A DNA stretch of 64,000 bases from Clavulina sp. PMI_390 (lineage: Eukaryota; Basidiomycota; Agaricomycetes; Cantharellales; Hydnaceae): NCBI GenBank assembly GCA_015039315.1, contig WIDE01000055.1:153581-217580 (forward strand), given 5' to 3'. Positions 50,624 through 62,449 of this stretch are shown here, piece after piece. Numbering within the stretch: position 1 is the first letter of the stretch; each line of letters starts with the position of its first letter. The position numbers and the translations under genes are program-made. The notes beneath the pieces were generated by a model. That model searched no databases. It was not told where the DNA came from and was given only the letters and a program-made list of their open reading frames with translations.

Positions 50624-51086
50624 TTATTGGATGCTTCATTACTCGGCAAATCGAACACTCACTGTCGTTTTACACTGGCAGAAAAGTTTATTATTTGCCC
50701 TGTGATCACTGTCGCTCTCTAAAAGTGTGCATAAGTGGTACTATCTCAGCTCAGACTCGTTGCAAGTCTGGGGCGGACCTTGAAATGGTCAACGAGGCTA
50801 GCCATTTCTTTGGCCAGAGAAGGCGTTTCTGTATTGTCATTAGGAGCAGGAGGTGAAGAGTCCAAATCTATTACTTGTTTGCTTGCAGAACCTATCGCAG
50901 CTGGCGTGGACATCTCTGGTGGGTGGGGGCCAAACCCTTCACAGAGCGTGGGAAGGCTTGCGGAATCTACCTCCGGGGCCGGGGCCAACTCACTTCAACC
51001 CCCCGAAGGCCAATCATCATCTTCGATACATCACTGTACCCCCACTAAGTCGCTAGCACAACTTCAATTCTGATTGCTCAACTCCC
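50624..51086. other. Intergenic, with a short minus-strand open frame
   Basis: Divergent upstream region of the acidic protein gene and the family P gene. A minus-strand open frame (50746-50988, 80 codons) reads through VIDLDSSPPAPND and SLAKEMASLVDHFKVRP. The acidic, Pro-rich composition recalls the neighbouring gene, but no start, splice or homologue can be supported. It may be a 5' exon or remnant. Confidence 0.35.
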
Positions 51087-52776
51087 ATGTCCAAATATCT
51101 AGCTCCCAATCTGAATAATATCCCAACTGAAATTGTGATGTTGGTTGTTGAGAGCCTAGATATCATCGCTATAGTTCGACTCTCCATGGTGTGTCTGGGC
51201 GTCCAAATGCATTCGGTCACGTTCTGACCCTACTTCCTGGATTAGGTCTCTCGGCCCCTTCATGATCTCATAAACAGCTCCTTTTTGAGCCGAGCACTTG
51301 TGCGGCGCATCCTCCATGAGGAGAAGATTCCAGAAACTGCATTCCCCCTTGACTCAATGGACGCTTGCTCTCTTTTCAGACTTGCCACAAGGCGCCATCG
51401 ATTTGCTTAGAGACTAAAACATAGCCAGCAGGCTCCTCGTGGCAAGCGGATAGATATTCGTTTAGCATTCCCGATGCACGAACCCGCACGTGAAGCTGCG
51501 AACGATGGGACTTTATTCGAAACATTTCTGCATAGCGACTTCCTCTACTCCCCCTTAATTCTTCCTGGTGGGCGCTGGACGATGGGAATATCGGGTGCAG
51601 GTCCTGAGTGGTATCTGTCGATCTATGATCTCCAGACTGTCGTCTCCAGTGTGGTCTATCAACCTGCCCTTGTGATACCCATTCACGTCCATTTCAACGA
51701 ATTTATAGAAGGATTAGATATAGAGGGTTATGAGTACTGCCCTCTTGACGCCTCTTTCAACATCGTCGTCTCTGGGAGTTCAGATCAAAGAGACTGGGGG
51801 TGGGTCGTATAATCTACTCTATTCTGGTACTATCTTGACTCCTCTCAGGATAGCATGGCTAGTCCGAGTCTTTATCCAACCCAAAACACAACAACTAACC
51901 TATCATATGCTCGACATACCTCCAAAGGTACGCGGACAACAATGGATCCTCGGCCTTTCCGGAGACTTCATGACATTTGAACGTCGCCATGCCACGAAAG
52001 GAATTCATACACTGATATGGAACTGGAGGTCCGACACAACTATGTCCCGCGATTCTAGGCGAACACGTGATAGAGTGATGTGGTTTGCAGGACCGGAGTT
52101 CATCCTCACTTCCTCGGGGTCACTAGTACAAATGGAAGCCTCTCACCATGGGATGGAGGTCACTTTCTCCTTTCTTTTGTGGCCCTGGGAGAATTTACCC
52201 GATGGCGAGGGAACAAGCCACGAGGCACAGTCCCTCGTTATTCAAATACCTTCCGAAGACAATATCAAGGAATTCGACAATCTACGCATCAAACTCCAAC
52301 ACTATATCAAGCGCCGCGATGCACTGTTCCTCTTCATATTGATTGGAAGTGGTTTCAATGAATGGTATCTATATATTGCCTTGGAGGGGGATATTTACAT
52401 TCCCAGAATCCTCCATTTTGGCGGTAAGAACGGTTCTCCCCCCCAGGAACTTCTCATTTCCATCTCGGAGCCGATGCTCTCCCTCTATAACGTTCCCTTT
52501 GTCGCTGCTATCAGGAACAACTTCCCCGATGGCACACCTACAGAGTTCCGGGCACCCGCGAGATCCGTGATCAACGACTTTCAGATCAAGTTGTCTTGTC
52601 CCCCAATGACTACATTACTCTCTGTACCAGTCCAAGAAGGAGATCGGAAATCAACTCTTTCAGCGTTCAAAGGATACTGCCCCCGGTCTGGTCGTTGCAT
52701 TCTTTCCCGTGAATTTCAAGGTGGTGACGACTTGGTTCACTTCTCCTCATTCACGATTGTTGAACAACCAGAATAA
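51087..52776 (+). pseudogene. F-box/propeller family P member 3 with in-frame stop
   Basis: Three exons by analogy with member 4: 51087..51188, 51246..51799, 51849..52776, total 528 codons in one frame apart from a TAG at 51408-51410 (codon 89). Where member 4 reads QFSWELIH, this reads RFA-stop-RLKH, so a TGG-to-TAG change is the simplest reading. Upstream is an F-box (NIPTEIVMLVVESLDIIAIV). Downstream are MHEPAREAANDG, LPGGRWTMGISGAGPEWYLS, QQWILGLSGDFMTFER, LIWNWRSDT and GYCPRSGRCILS, all intact. Either it is a recent pseudogene or a strain or sequencing difference; a short intron removing the stop is not supported. If translated from an internal Met (51474) it would lack the F-box. Confidence 0.75.
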
Positions 52777-53400
52777 CTAGCATTCATTTATCAATATCTA
52801 TGTCGTCAGATTTAGGTAACATGAGCACCGTGTGTTGTCTTTCCTTCCCAAGTTGCGTCAATCACGCTATGAATTAAGCCAATATGCCGTGTGATTCCAA
52901 CCTCGATATCCCAGCACTGTCGTGTTAGCCATTACACTGGCCGTATGAACCCCCCAAAAGGCGAGGCGGGCGATGGGGTAACAGGTTGATATGGTTCTGA
53001 TTGATAACGCCTTTCAATAGGGTCCAAATTCAATATCAATACCTATCTCTGTCACCATAAATCTCTCCTTGTATACCTATGGCTAGGGTTTCGCAATATT
53101 CAGCTTCACCAATCTCCATGCCTTCCCAGTGGATAAGGGGCACGGTTGACCCGAATACAATCCCCGGCATACGCCCAAAGCTATAAATTTATCCATTTAC
53201 GGCGTCTTTCTCCTCGAGATAAACGTCCCGTGATATCATGTTTGCAATAGAAAGCTCTGGAGGAGATGCACGGAATCTGCCTACGGGACCGCGGCAACTC
53301 AAACTGAACACAGCAAAGCTGATCTCTGGTATTTTGATACTCTGTTACACTCTTGACAAGCCCTTTTATCAAGATATTTCGCTCGGATATTGTATCCTCG
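52777..53400. other. Intergenic between family P members 3 and 4
   Basis: 3' flank and promoter; a TATAAAT element at about 53182 lies 219 bases before the start of member 4. No gene seen. Confidence 0.45.
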
Positions 53401-55104
53401 ATGTCTCAAGATCCGCCTCCAAGTCTTGATAATGTCCCCTTCGAGATTATGATGCTGTTTGTTGATAATCTGGATATCGGGGATACAATTCGGCTCTCTA
53501 TGGTGTGTCTAGACGCTCGAATATACGCATATGCGTACTTTCTTACTATATTACTGTAAAAAGGTGTCCCGATCTATTCATGACCTCATATATAGCATTT
53601 CCTTCACCCGAGCGCTTGTTAAACGCATTCTCCGCGAGGAAAATACGCCGGAATCTGCATTCTCCCTCCAATCTATGGACTCTTATTCGCTTCTTCAACT
53701 TGCTACCAGGCGCCACCAATTTTCTTGGGAACTAATTCACCGCTCTCGAGTCCCTCGAGGCAAGCGCATCGATATTCGTTTATGGTACCCGATGCACGAA
53801 CCTGCTCGTGAAGCTGCCAACGAGGGTGAACTATATGACAACTTTCCATACACGAACTTCCTTGACTCTGTCGTAATGCTTCCTGGTGGACGTTGGATCG
53901 CTGGAACGTCGGGTGGAGGTCCCGAATGGTTTCTGTCGGTGTATGATCTCCAGGCCGTCGCTCCCGATGGTTTGTATCAACCCGCCCTTAAGATTCCTGT
54001 CGACATACGGTTAGGAAAAGCCCTACATGATCTAGAAATATCCTGCTACGAGTATCAGCATATCGACACCTCATTCAATATCGTCCTTAACGGGCGCTCG
54101 GCTGAGAGGGGCCTGATGCCTCACCAGGCAATAGGGTACGTTACCGTGCCTGTTGATATGGATACCATGCTCAATAATACTTTAGGTGGGTCTCACTCGT
54201 CCGAATCTTCGTCCATCCCCAAACACAAGAGCTCTCCTATCAAATGCTCGACGCACCTCCCGAAGTACGTGGACGCCAGTGGATTTTCGGTCTGGCGGGA
54301 GACTTTATGACATTTGAAGGATTATTCGCCACGCAAGCTGGAGATGCTTTAGTATGGAACTGGAGATCCAACACGATCGCGTCTAGGAGTTCCAGTCGAA
54401 CACGTGATGGGGTTTTATGGTTTTCGGGACCAGAATTCATCGTCACTTCTTCAGGGTCGGTTATACAGATGGAAACCTCGCATAATGGAATGGAAATCAC
54501 TCTCGCTTTCATTAAATGGTCACCAGGGAAGTCACTCCATGATGCAGGAACAACCTATGATCCACAATCGCTTGTCGTCCAAATCCCAGCTCAAGGCGCT
54601 TCAGAGGAACTTGGACATCTGCACATCGAGCTCCAGTGCTATATCAAATATCAAGACACCTTATTTCTCTCCATCTCTTTCAGGAGATTCTCCGAGACCT
54701 GGTATCTCTATATTGCTCTTGATGGGACGGAGCATATTCCCAGGATCCTACATTTCGGAGGCAAGAAAGAAGCTTCTCCCCAAGATCTTCTGTTCTTCAT
54801 CTCCGAGCCTATGCTCTCCTTTTATAACTTGCCGCAATGGGTCACTGTTGCAAGTGGCTTCCCTCCCAATACCCCTAGACTGTTCTGGGCACCTGCCAAA
54901 CCCATGATTGATGACTTTGAGGTTAGGCTTTCCCGCCCTCCAGAAACTTGTATTCTCTCTGTACCAGTGCAGGAAGGCGACTGGAAAGGGTGGCTTGAAG
55001 GTTCTTATGGATACTGCCCCCGTTCCGGTCGATGGATTATTCGATGTGGTCCTCAGCACAATAATTCTTTCTCCTCTTTTGTAATTGTAGAACAGTCAGA
55101 TTGA
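53401..55104 (+). CDS. F-box protein with propeller-like body (family P, member 4)
   Basis: Three exons 53401..53502, 53564..54135, 54186..55104 give 530 aa with exact frame. F-box exon: LDNVPFEIMMLFVDNLDIGD then TIRLSM, 102 nt, the same length as the first exon of member 3. Body: RALVKRILREENTPESAFSL, RGKRIDIRLWYPMHEPAREA, VMLPGGRWIAGTSGGGPEWF, GRQWIFGLAGDFMTFEG, LVWNWRSNT, GPEFIVTSSGSVIQMETSHN, RILHFGGKKEA and GYCPRSGRWIIRCG. Intron 2 (54136-54185, GTACGT..TTTAG) is needed to join AIG to WVSLVRIFVHPQ. It is a tandem paralogue of member 3 and a distant one of members 1 and 2 at 17-22 kb. Presumed SCF adaptor. Confidence 0.85.
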
Positions 55105-55497
55105 TATGTGTGTACTTATATGAATACAAGGCACGGGTTCCCCCTTGAGAACCTTGTTATAAGAGGCATAGATATTATCGCTTGGTGTGTCAGCTCCAAG
55201 ATGTCGACGCTCAACGGAGCTGGGGCAATTGAGGAACAAATGCTTGGGGATTCACCTCCCGCATCAGAAATTTTTTCGCCCCAGATTTCAGTAATAATAC
55301 GTATATTGACTAAATCTCTAGAGGCATCACCATTGATTACACTAATTGGACACTGTGATTGATAGCTTTGTCCATGAGTTTGTTCCCACCTGGCTCAATT
55401 ACGCTGCAGGTCTTAATATCAGTCGCCCGGGGATCATGAAAGTTGCTAAGCAGTTCAAATGCATTGGTAAGATGAAAGCTACATAAGTGGTGGAGTA

Positions 55498-55513
55498 TTA
55501 GGGTTAGGGTTAG
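55498..55513 (+). repeat. Interstitial telomere-like tract
   Basis: TTAGGGTTAGGGTTAG, two and two-thirds copies of the TTAGGG unit found at telomeres of many filamentous fungi. It is too short to be a telomere and is surrounded by unique sequence. Confidence 0.65.
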
Positions 55514-57039
55514 CGTGATAGCCTGCAAAAGAGAAGAGCCAGACTCAGCACAGAAGGCCGAGTCCAGCAGGAAAATATTACTCCCGCGCATGCACTGAAA
55601 AGCACATACGAATACGAAGGCGCCCGTGAGGCTTGTGTGTCGCCGTGCTATGCGGTAGCCAATGCACCCCGCCCCGATGGTACATGAAGTCGGTGCGGCG
55701 GAAAAGGTAAGTATGAGACTATACCTATGTGGCTGAAGCAGTTTATAAAGAATTCTTGAGGTGCGCCGTGCACCACATTGCTGACGGGCAAGTCCAAGGG
55801 ATTGAGTTCACAAGAAGCATTGTGACTCTGGCCCATGTGTGATGGATCGATTGTCTAATCAGTGATGGCTCATCACATCCCCACGCCTCGTTGCACCGTT
55901 CCAGCCTACCTGCTCAGTTTTCCTTTGATTTTGATCATTGTACTATAAATATTTGTCGCTCGCAGTCCTTACGACTGCGTAGAATCAAATCTCGACATCC
56001 ATTCCCCTAATTCTCGTCTCTGATGTCCCTCTCTTGTCTCTAATCCGCTTGGTTTCTGTCCCACTGAGCTCGACAGTCAAGTCAAACACAATTTCTCGAC
56101 GGCTCCACCTCTTTCCGATCTGGACCGGTAACACCATTACGCAGCAAGCCTCAAGGAACAGCTGATTAACACATGGCACAATGACCCCTTGGAGTTCTAG
56201 TCAACCTAGCTAGCACTTGTTGTGATGTATGGAGCCAGTGTAGAATCACTGCAACAGTATTGATTACACCTCTGACAAGCTGAACACATGTTGGTGGCAT
56301 GCCTGACTCAAAAAGTGGCCCCTTTAGCAAAGGACATCTATGGCATAGCCTTAGAGCAAGGGTTCCAAAGAGTGATCGGTGCTATAGGGTAAGCTCACTT
56401 GCTTATATATTTATTGGCTCGTAGCAATTGTAATCTTGACTCCTTTCTTCCATCCCAATGGGTCCTAGTCCCAGTTTGAACAATCGGAATATTCAAAGAC
56501 AACAAAATTGCACTAATGAATCCGGAAATTCAATGGTGTAACTGCTCACGGCAATGTGCAATCTGCACTAGCGTCGTCCGCATGAGGAGTCACAAACGGC
56601 CGGACGGTGGTCCTTGATGACTAAAATATGCTGACGGATTCAGTTGTGTCTGGTTGTGTGTTCTTCGGGGTTTCGGCGCTTGGCACATGGTGCGCTTCAT
56701 TTTGAATCTACATCCCGCCCTTGACTCGTCTGTTGACTGCCGGCAATAACTAGATACTACTTCCCGCTGAGTGATTTGGACGATTGGCGCTCACTTTATC
56801 CCCTTCTCAGGCAATCTCAGCTTTTGGTGAACGGCATTGTGGGATCCCAGTGAGTTGGCGCCCTCGCACATATTTAGACTGGTTGAGGCCTTTGTGATGT
56901 GATTTAAGAGGGCATCTTCTCTGTTTCTTTGCCGAAACCCTCAGCGCGGTCTAATTTGACAGCATATTGTCTGGCCTTAGCAACTTGTGATCTGGCCAAA
57001 GCCCATTGCGATCAAAGCGTTCTCTGTGGGCTGCACTAG

Positions 57040-57047
57040 TATAAAAA
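57040..57047 (+). promoter_or_regulatory. TATA box of the FunK1 gene
   Basis: TATAAAAA in the context CTAGTATAAAAACG, 74 bases before the ATG at 57114. Confidence 0.55.
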
Positions 57048-57113
57048 CGTCTCAGGTGTGGCCTTCTTCGATCCAGCCTACTTTCCAGAGCCTAAAGTAA
57101 CTCTAATTGTAAT

Positions 57114-59916
57114 ATGTCTAATTCCTCTAGTGACAAAGGTTCGTGGCGTGTGCACACTTCCAAAACTCTGAATTCATCTTCATTATGATATAATCCTTTC
57201 AAACGCTGTCTCGCCAAACTCAGACGCTGCACCTTCGCAGGGTGTGTAATTATTCCAATCATACTTTCCCCGTCCGTTGTCGCCTTTCCTCGGATTCCAG
57301 CATCTCATCGCTACTCGTGCTTCCCTGTTTTCCAGAACCTGGCCCTCCAAGCCACTCTACACCTCCAATTCACCGGGAATCTGCGGCCTCTACCTTCTCG
57401 TCTGCAGGATTTATTTTGGCGGATGATCGGAACAGACATAACGCTGCCGATATGAAAGGCCAAGTTTCTATTGTTCCTGTCCAAGAAATATTTGACAGGT
57501 TCTTTCCTGGCCGTAAAGTTACCCAACAAACCCCAAATCGTTCCATAAAATTCAGACCGCAAGATGTTGATAGCGAGGCCAATTGGGTATGTCGTCACCT
57601 TCATCCCACCATTCAACATCGAATAACAATGCCCATAATATAGACACATACAGTTAATAGGTCTGGGGTTGCTGGCACTCTCGTGTTTATGGACACAAAG
57701 GACCATACAACCGTCACCAATGGTCTGAAAGCTCGCCCTGATATCACTGCGTTCGCCGAAGGGACTACAACTGAAGATCTTGACGAAGGCTCTTTAGCAA
57801 TTGCTGAGCTCGTTATCGAGCGCAAGGGCGCCCGCGAAGATCCGTTTGGGGACCCGAATAGTCCTGATGCCGAGAAAGATTCTGATAAGGCCAATCTTGT
57901 GCGGGGTCAGCTAATAAGCTATGCTAAGAATCTTCACTCGATGCGTCCGCGGTTGTTCTCTTTCCAATTGCTCTTGTTGGGAAAGAACGCTCGCATCTTG
58001 CGCTGGGATCACACGGGTGTGGTGGTTAGCGAGTCCTTTGATTGGTGGAGCGACAGTAACACACTCGCCCTATTTCTCCAGCGCTTTAACTCAATGACGC
58101 CAACGAAGCGGGGCCTCGATCCATCGGTGAGGCTCCCTACAAAGGAAGAAATCAAATCTGCTCGCGCGGCCTTTCTCAAAGCTGGGTATAGCAACTCACC
58201 AGCTTCACAGCTGCCTTTCTACGTGTACTCGGTGCCGGATGACATTCACAGCGAAACCTGTCAAAAGCGCGAGTTCCTTGCTGGTCGTCCAATCGCCTGG
58301 TCTCGTTCGTTCACTGGGCGAGCGTCAACAGGCTATGTCTGTTATGAATTAGGAGTAGGGTCCGTCTATTTTATGAAGGATGCTTGGCGCCACTTCAGCG
58401 AATCCGGCGAGGTTGCTGAGGTCACAGAGAAATCAATTTATCTCCTCCTCAACCAAGAGCTCCCCGACAATGATCCTAATAAAAATCCGGACGACGGTGA
58501 GGGCTACTACTTCAAGGACAACGATCGTCCAACTGCACGCAGTTTGTGTTCTCCACAGACGTGTGCACTTTCTGAACCCCCTTCTGGTGCATTCGCAGTT
58601 CCACACGTCCCTACCCTTATCTGTGGCGGAGACATTTCGCAATTGGGTTCACTCGGGGATCAGGTGACCTTCAATCACCAAAAACTGACAAAGTACCGAG
58701 ATGGTGTTAAAAAAAAGAAAAAGTCGATGCAAACCTACACCCATTTTCGACTGATTCTGAAGGAGGTCGGCAAGCCTTTGTCAGAGTTCGCCAGCGTCCC
58801 TGATCTCCTTCAGGTACTGGAGGATATTGTTAACGGTAAGAACCACCCTCGACCTTTGATTATTTCTTGATGTTGATCACTCTACTCAACCCCTTTGTAG
58901 CACACCGTTATGCTCGAAAGAGAAACGTTCTGCATCGCGATATCAGCGCAGCCAATGTGATGATCGTAGAAAGTTCAACAGGGAAACCTCGTGGTCTTCT
59001 CGTTGACTGGGATTTGGCGGTGGTCAATGGAGAAAAGAATACATCTCGATGGATAACGGTCCGTTTTCATCAGAATTGATCCTATCGTCAGGACTCACCC
59101 GCACTCAGGGTACATGGCAATTCATGTCTATCGGCCTCCTTGATTATGAAGAATTCTCTCATTCGACTAAAGATGATTTGGAGTCTGTCTTCTGGCTGTG
59201 AGTGCCGTGCCGTTTGCCCATCAAAGTCTTCTGTATGCTAATATTATTTCAGGTTACTGTTCATGATATCACATTATACGGATTTGTTTCCAGAGACATG
59301 GGACCAAAAGTCAATTTCGCAAACACTTACTGCCTGCTTCGATTGGGCTCAAGATGCAGGAGAGCAGCAAGCAGGAGAGCGTCGAATCAGAAAAGGAGGC
59401 ACAGGGAAGCTCAAGGTACTTCGGGAATTGGCAGAAAACCCTCAATCCGACTTCTCCCCACCAGACCTCCACACAGCCTTGGAGCTCCTCCTTAAACAGA
59501 TGTCTCAGCTCATCTTCACATATCGCGACGTTCGGGCTCGTATGCGGCACATTTCGTCCCTGGAGAACGAAATATCAGAATTGAATCTGCAGCTAATAGA
59601 CCCTCAGCTTGCCCATCGCCATCGCTTTCTCACCGCTCAGCTTACGAAAAAAATGAAACATAAATCTCAAGTCGATCAAGCTTATGTCCAGAGTATCGCT
59701 AAAGCGACGACTCTGCCACCACCAGAGGAGAGTGCAGTGGACGGCGGTACTGAATTTGTCCCCTTTTGTTATGAGTCGGTGTTACTTGCTCTCAAGCTGG
59801 CTCGTAATACGCTCGAGTCGGAGGGTTTGGTGGAGCCAGATCCTGAGATGTTGATGACTGGCCTTAAAAAAATGAAGGACCGCTCTGCGACAGCCCCAGA
59901 TCCAAAAGGGGTATAA
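57114..59916 (+). CDS. FunK1 fungal-type protein kinase
   Basis: Seven exons 57114..57138, 57224..57241, 57336..57586, 57644..58835, 58901..59058, 59109..59197, 59253..59916 give 798 aa in frame. FunK1 kinases are expanded in basidiomycetes. N-terminal half: family segments such as ARPDITAFAE, AELVIERKG, FSFQLLLLGKNARILRWDHT and FLQRFN. Kinase core: catalytic loop NVLHRDISAANVMIV (HRD, with N as the metal ligand) and LLVDWDLAV in place of the usual DFG, then GTWQFMSIGLL (activation/P+1 segment) and HSTKDDLESVFWLLLFM. An extended C-terminal coiled-coil-like tail runs from about residue 600 (LENEISELNLQLIDPQ). The first two exons are very short (25 and 18 nt), chosen because they restore the frame from an ATG near a TATA box. 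Confidence 0.88.
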
Positions 59917-61093
59917 AATCAATGCTCAGTGACGATCTATGCAAAGGGACAACATCGTTTGCAATCCAGATTGGTGAAGGTATGCTCGATCTTAGATCAA
60001 AAATACATAGTTTGGCCGCTACTCCCCCAGTGTACTGTTTTGGATCCGCAAATATTTTCATAAATCTGCACTTTCAGAACCCTTCTGATGAAACTCCCTG
60101 AATTGTTCGTTAGTCTTGCAGGGTATCGTGCAATACGTCAAAAAGCGCCGAAGGCACCCCTGCCATAGGAAGTCGATTTCGATTCCGAGTTCCCTTTGAT
60201 AGCATGAGGTGCTATAGCTTAGAATGCAATGCTCTAGGTTGGGCGCTCGTGAGGCTGGTTCGCTTTTGACAGTGATAAGTTTGGAGATAATATTTTATTA
60301 CCGTGGACCCGAGAGGGTGCTCGGGCCCGGCATGCTAAGAGAGCACTTGTGCAGACCTTCTGGCAGTCCTCGCATCGATGATATCTATATGGGAAAAGCT
60401 ATTGGACACCGCCGTCCGGCCTGAGAGCATCTAACCACAAACTCTGCACGGGGAGGTATCGAGTACCCTCTCAATGATCCTTGGGTCAAGGGTGACTGGT
60501 GTCAACCACATCAGTGATTGGCCCTGCTACATTGGTTCTATGAGTGCTGGGCGACCCTGAGCCGTGATACCGCTAGGCCTCCTGACATGGGGCACTTGAT
60601 TGCTCTCCTACGCTCAATCTGTCGGCCCATCTATCTATAATCATGCAATATACGTCTTGTCTTGGATATGCTTGATTTCACCATGTATTTTACGGAACAA
60701 CACGTTTTCGACTGGTCTATCTATGAGCGCAAAGCCAAGGCCAGGATGAGCGCAACAGAGATAATTGATTTAGCTGTCCATCATCTTGGCGGGATAAGTG
60801 AGAGCCACCAATTTGATGGGGGCGTGACTGAAGGGTGGTAGATCGTTACCACCACTCCCCCTTTCCAGAAACAGGTTTCGGCCGTGAGGAGGCGCGGTAT
60901 TCTCCCAGGGGCTGGCAAATAGAATAACTCATACTATTCTTCAGCATCCCGTATGAGGTTTAACCATTTGGGTGTCAATAGTAACCTGAAACCATGGACA
61001 GTAGGGTGGCAGCGGTGAAAACAAATCAGGTGAGGAAGCGAAAGCCAGATGCAAAAGCGATACATTCCACAGTTAGGCGCAGTGCTTACGAAG

Positions 61094-61148
61094 GAATCAG
61101 AATGGGAGTCAGGATCGGAATTGGGATAGAAATCAGAATTAGAATCGG
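61094..61148 (+). repeat. Degenerate purine-rich minisatellite
   Basis: Several imperfect copies of a unit close to GGAATC/AGAATT with intervening AGGATCGG. The strand bias towards A and G is strong. Confidence 0.55.
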
Positions 61149-61707
61149 TTGCGTGCCGCAAGGGATTTCTGTGCGCGTCGAGATTACAGAATTCGCACTA
61201 GTTTCACAATCCTCCTTCGATGACGCGGCCGAGACGACTAGCCCTGATCTTCGGATTTTTGAATTAAGAGATGAATTATTCGAATCTGTGAGACTGGGAG
61301 AACGGTTGGAATGTGGGGGAACTAAACTGGATGGAGGGGCGACGCCTTGTCGCATACAATGTATATGTTGATGAACAAAGCGGACAATTACGAGACAAAG
61401 ATAGTGACAGCGGGGCGCCAAATTGGGCCTGCGCACGGGTGGTTATGGTGCGGTCGTTGTGTCCCCCCTTTGCGGAGGGCTCAATAGTGACATACAGGGC
61501 GTAACGGGATCACCTTTGAGGTCCATATTGGTGCAGGAGTGGAACCAGTGTTGCTCCATTCAGTTATTCTGAGTGCCGGGCCTCCTAGCAGCGCTCATGA
61601 AGGACAGCCAATACACGTGTTTTGTTCACCTCGCGATAGGGGTATGGCTGTAGCGTTTACATCATGGACAAGGGCTTACGTGGTTGTGGCGTATCATTGT
61701 TGGCTAT

Positions 61708-61730
61708 CCATCCATCCATCCGTCCATCTA
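61708..61730 (+). repeat. TCCA microsatellite
   Basis: About five tandem TCCA units with one TCCG variant (ATCCATCCATCCGTCCATC). Confidence 0.6.
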
Positions 61731-61984
61731 CATAAACTCCCCCACATTTCATCCTTTCTGGAGACTGGTACACGAATTATCGTGATACATGCAACAAGGA
61801 CAATAGAAGTACTGGAAAACCTGATTGGAGAGTGCAAAAAGCACATTTGGTAGGATAATTTTGGGCAGACTTCATGTGATTGTCATATGTGAGGCAGTGC
61901 GTCTTTCAGACCTTGGAACGAAGTACGCATAATTCAAATGAGAAGAGAGATGACATGCGCTAATAAAAATGCTAGGTGGTGTGA

Positions 61985-62449
61985 CTAAATGATTGACTGA
62001 GCCTCGGTCGATGCTGGGTCTCTGTCTTTCGGCCCAGGCTTCATGATCTCCACGAACTGCACAACTCGGTTCTCGTCCTCTGTCCCAACGTCCCCAAACT
62101 TCATCAAGATAACCGTGTCAAACCACATCTGCTCGTTGGGAATCCACACATACTCCGCACTGGCAACCTCTCGTGTCTCGGGACATTCGTTCAAGATGCG
62201 ATAGCGCACGTCAATGATTGGCCATTGCGCCTTAGCGTCTTTCATCTGCTGGAGAAAATCATCCGAGGACATTGATTTACCGTTTTGGATGACGGTGAGC
62301 GAGGGAGAGAAGTAGGTGGGCCAAAGCGCAATAGCGTCCTCGGTGGATGGGTTCATGAAAGTGTTTCCGTTGGCAGCAGTGTAGAGATCAACCAGCGAGG
62401 TAGAGGAGGTAGGTTTTGGGGGAGCAGGGATGGATGGTTCGGCGGACAT
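61985..62449 (-). CDS. NTF2/SnoaL-like small protein
   Basis: Single-exon 154-aa frame. After a Pro/Ser-rich start, the segment LVDLYTAANGNTFMNPSTED is followed by LWPTYFSPSLTVIQNGKSMS, then PIIDVRYRILNECP, AEYVWIPNEQMWFDTVILMK and ENRVVQFVEIMKPG. The order helix, strand, then alternating strands with xVQFVEI at the end fits the NTF2-like/SnoaL alpha+beta barrel. This superfamily includes cyclases, isomerases and many uncharacterised proteins. No catalytic residues can be assigned with confidence. The start at 62449 is the first Met of the frame. Confidence 0.78.
   Translation of the reverse strand: MSAEPSIPAPPKPTSSTSLVDLYTAANGNTFMNPSTEDAIALWPTYFSPSLTVIQNGKSMSSDDFLQQMKDAKAQWPIIDVRYRILNECPETREVASAEYVWIPNEQMWFDTVILMKFGDVGTEDENRVVQFVEIMKPGPKDRDPASTEAQSII

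Larger units (their letters stand above)
55105..57113. other. Long intergenic region before the FunK1 gene
   Basis: No gene recognised in 2 kb. It contains a short telomere-like tract (55498-55513), a TATA-like element near 55944 with no convincing frame after it, and the FunK1 promoter at the end. Base composition varies along it, so decayed mobile DNA is possible but no terminal repeats or coding remnant can be shown. Confidence 0.45.
59917..61984. other. Long intergenic region without recognised genes
   Basis: No convincing gene in 2 kb. It contains a purine-rich degenerate repeat at 61094-61148 (GGAATCAGAAT-like units) and a TCCA microsatellite at about 61708-61730. Open frames over the purine repeat are low-complexity (alternating Ile/Arg/Gly) and are not called. 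Confidence 0.45.

Noticed and set aside
55105..57113. Transposon insertion
   Set aside because: No terminal repeats, target-site duplication, transposase or reverse-transcriptase remnant could be identified by eye.
60994..61371. Open frame over the purine-rich repeat
   Set aside because: The central part is low-complexity alternating Ile/Arg/Gly produced by the repeat.
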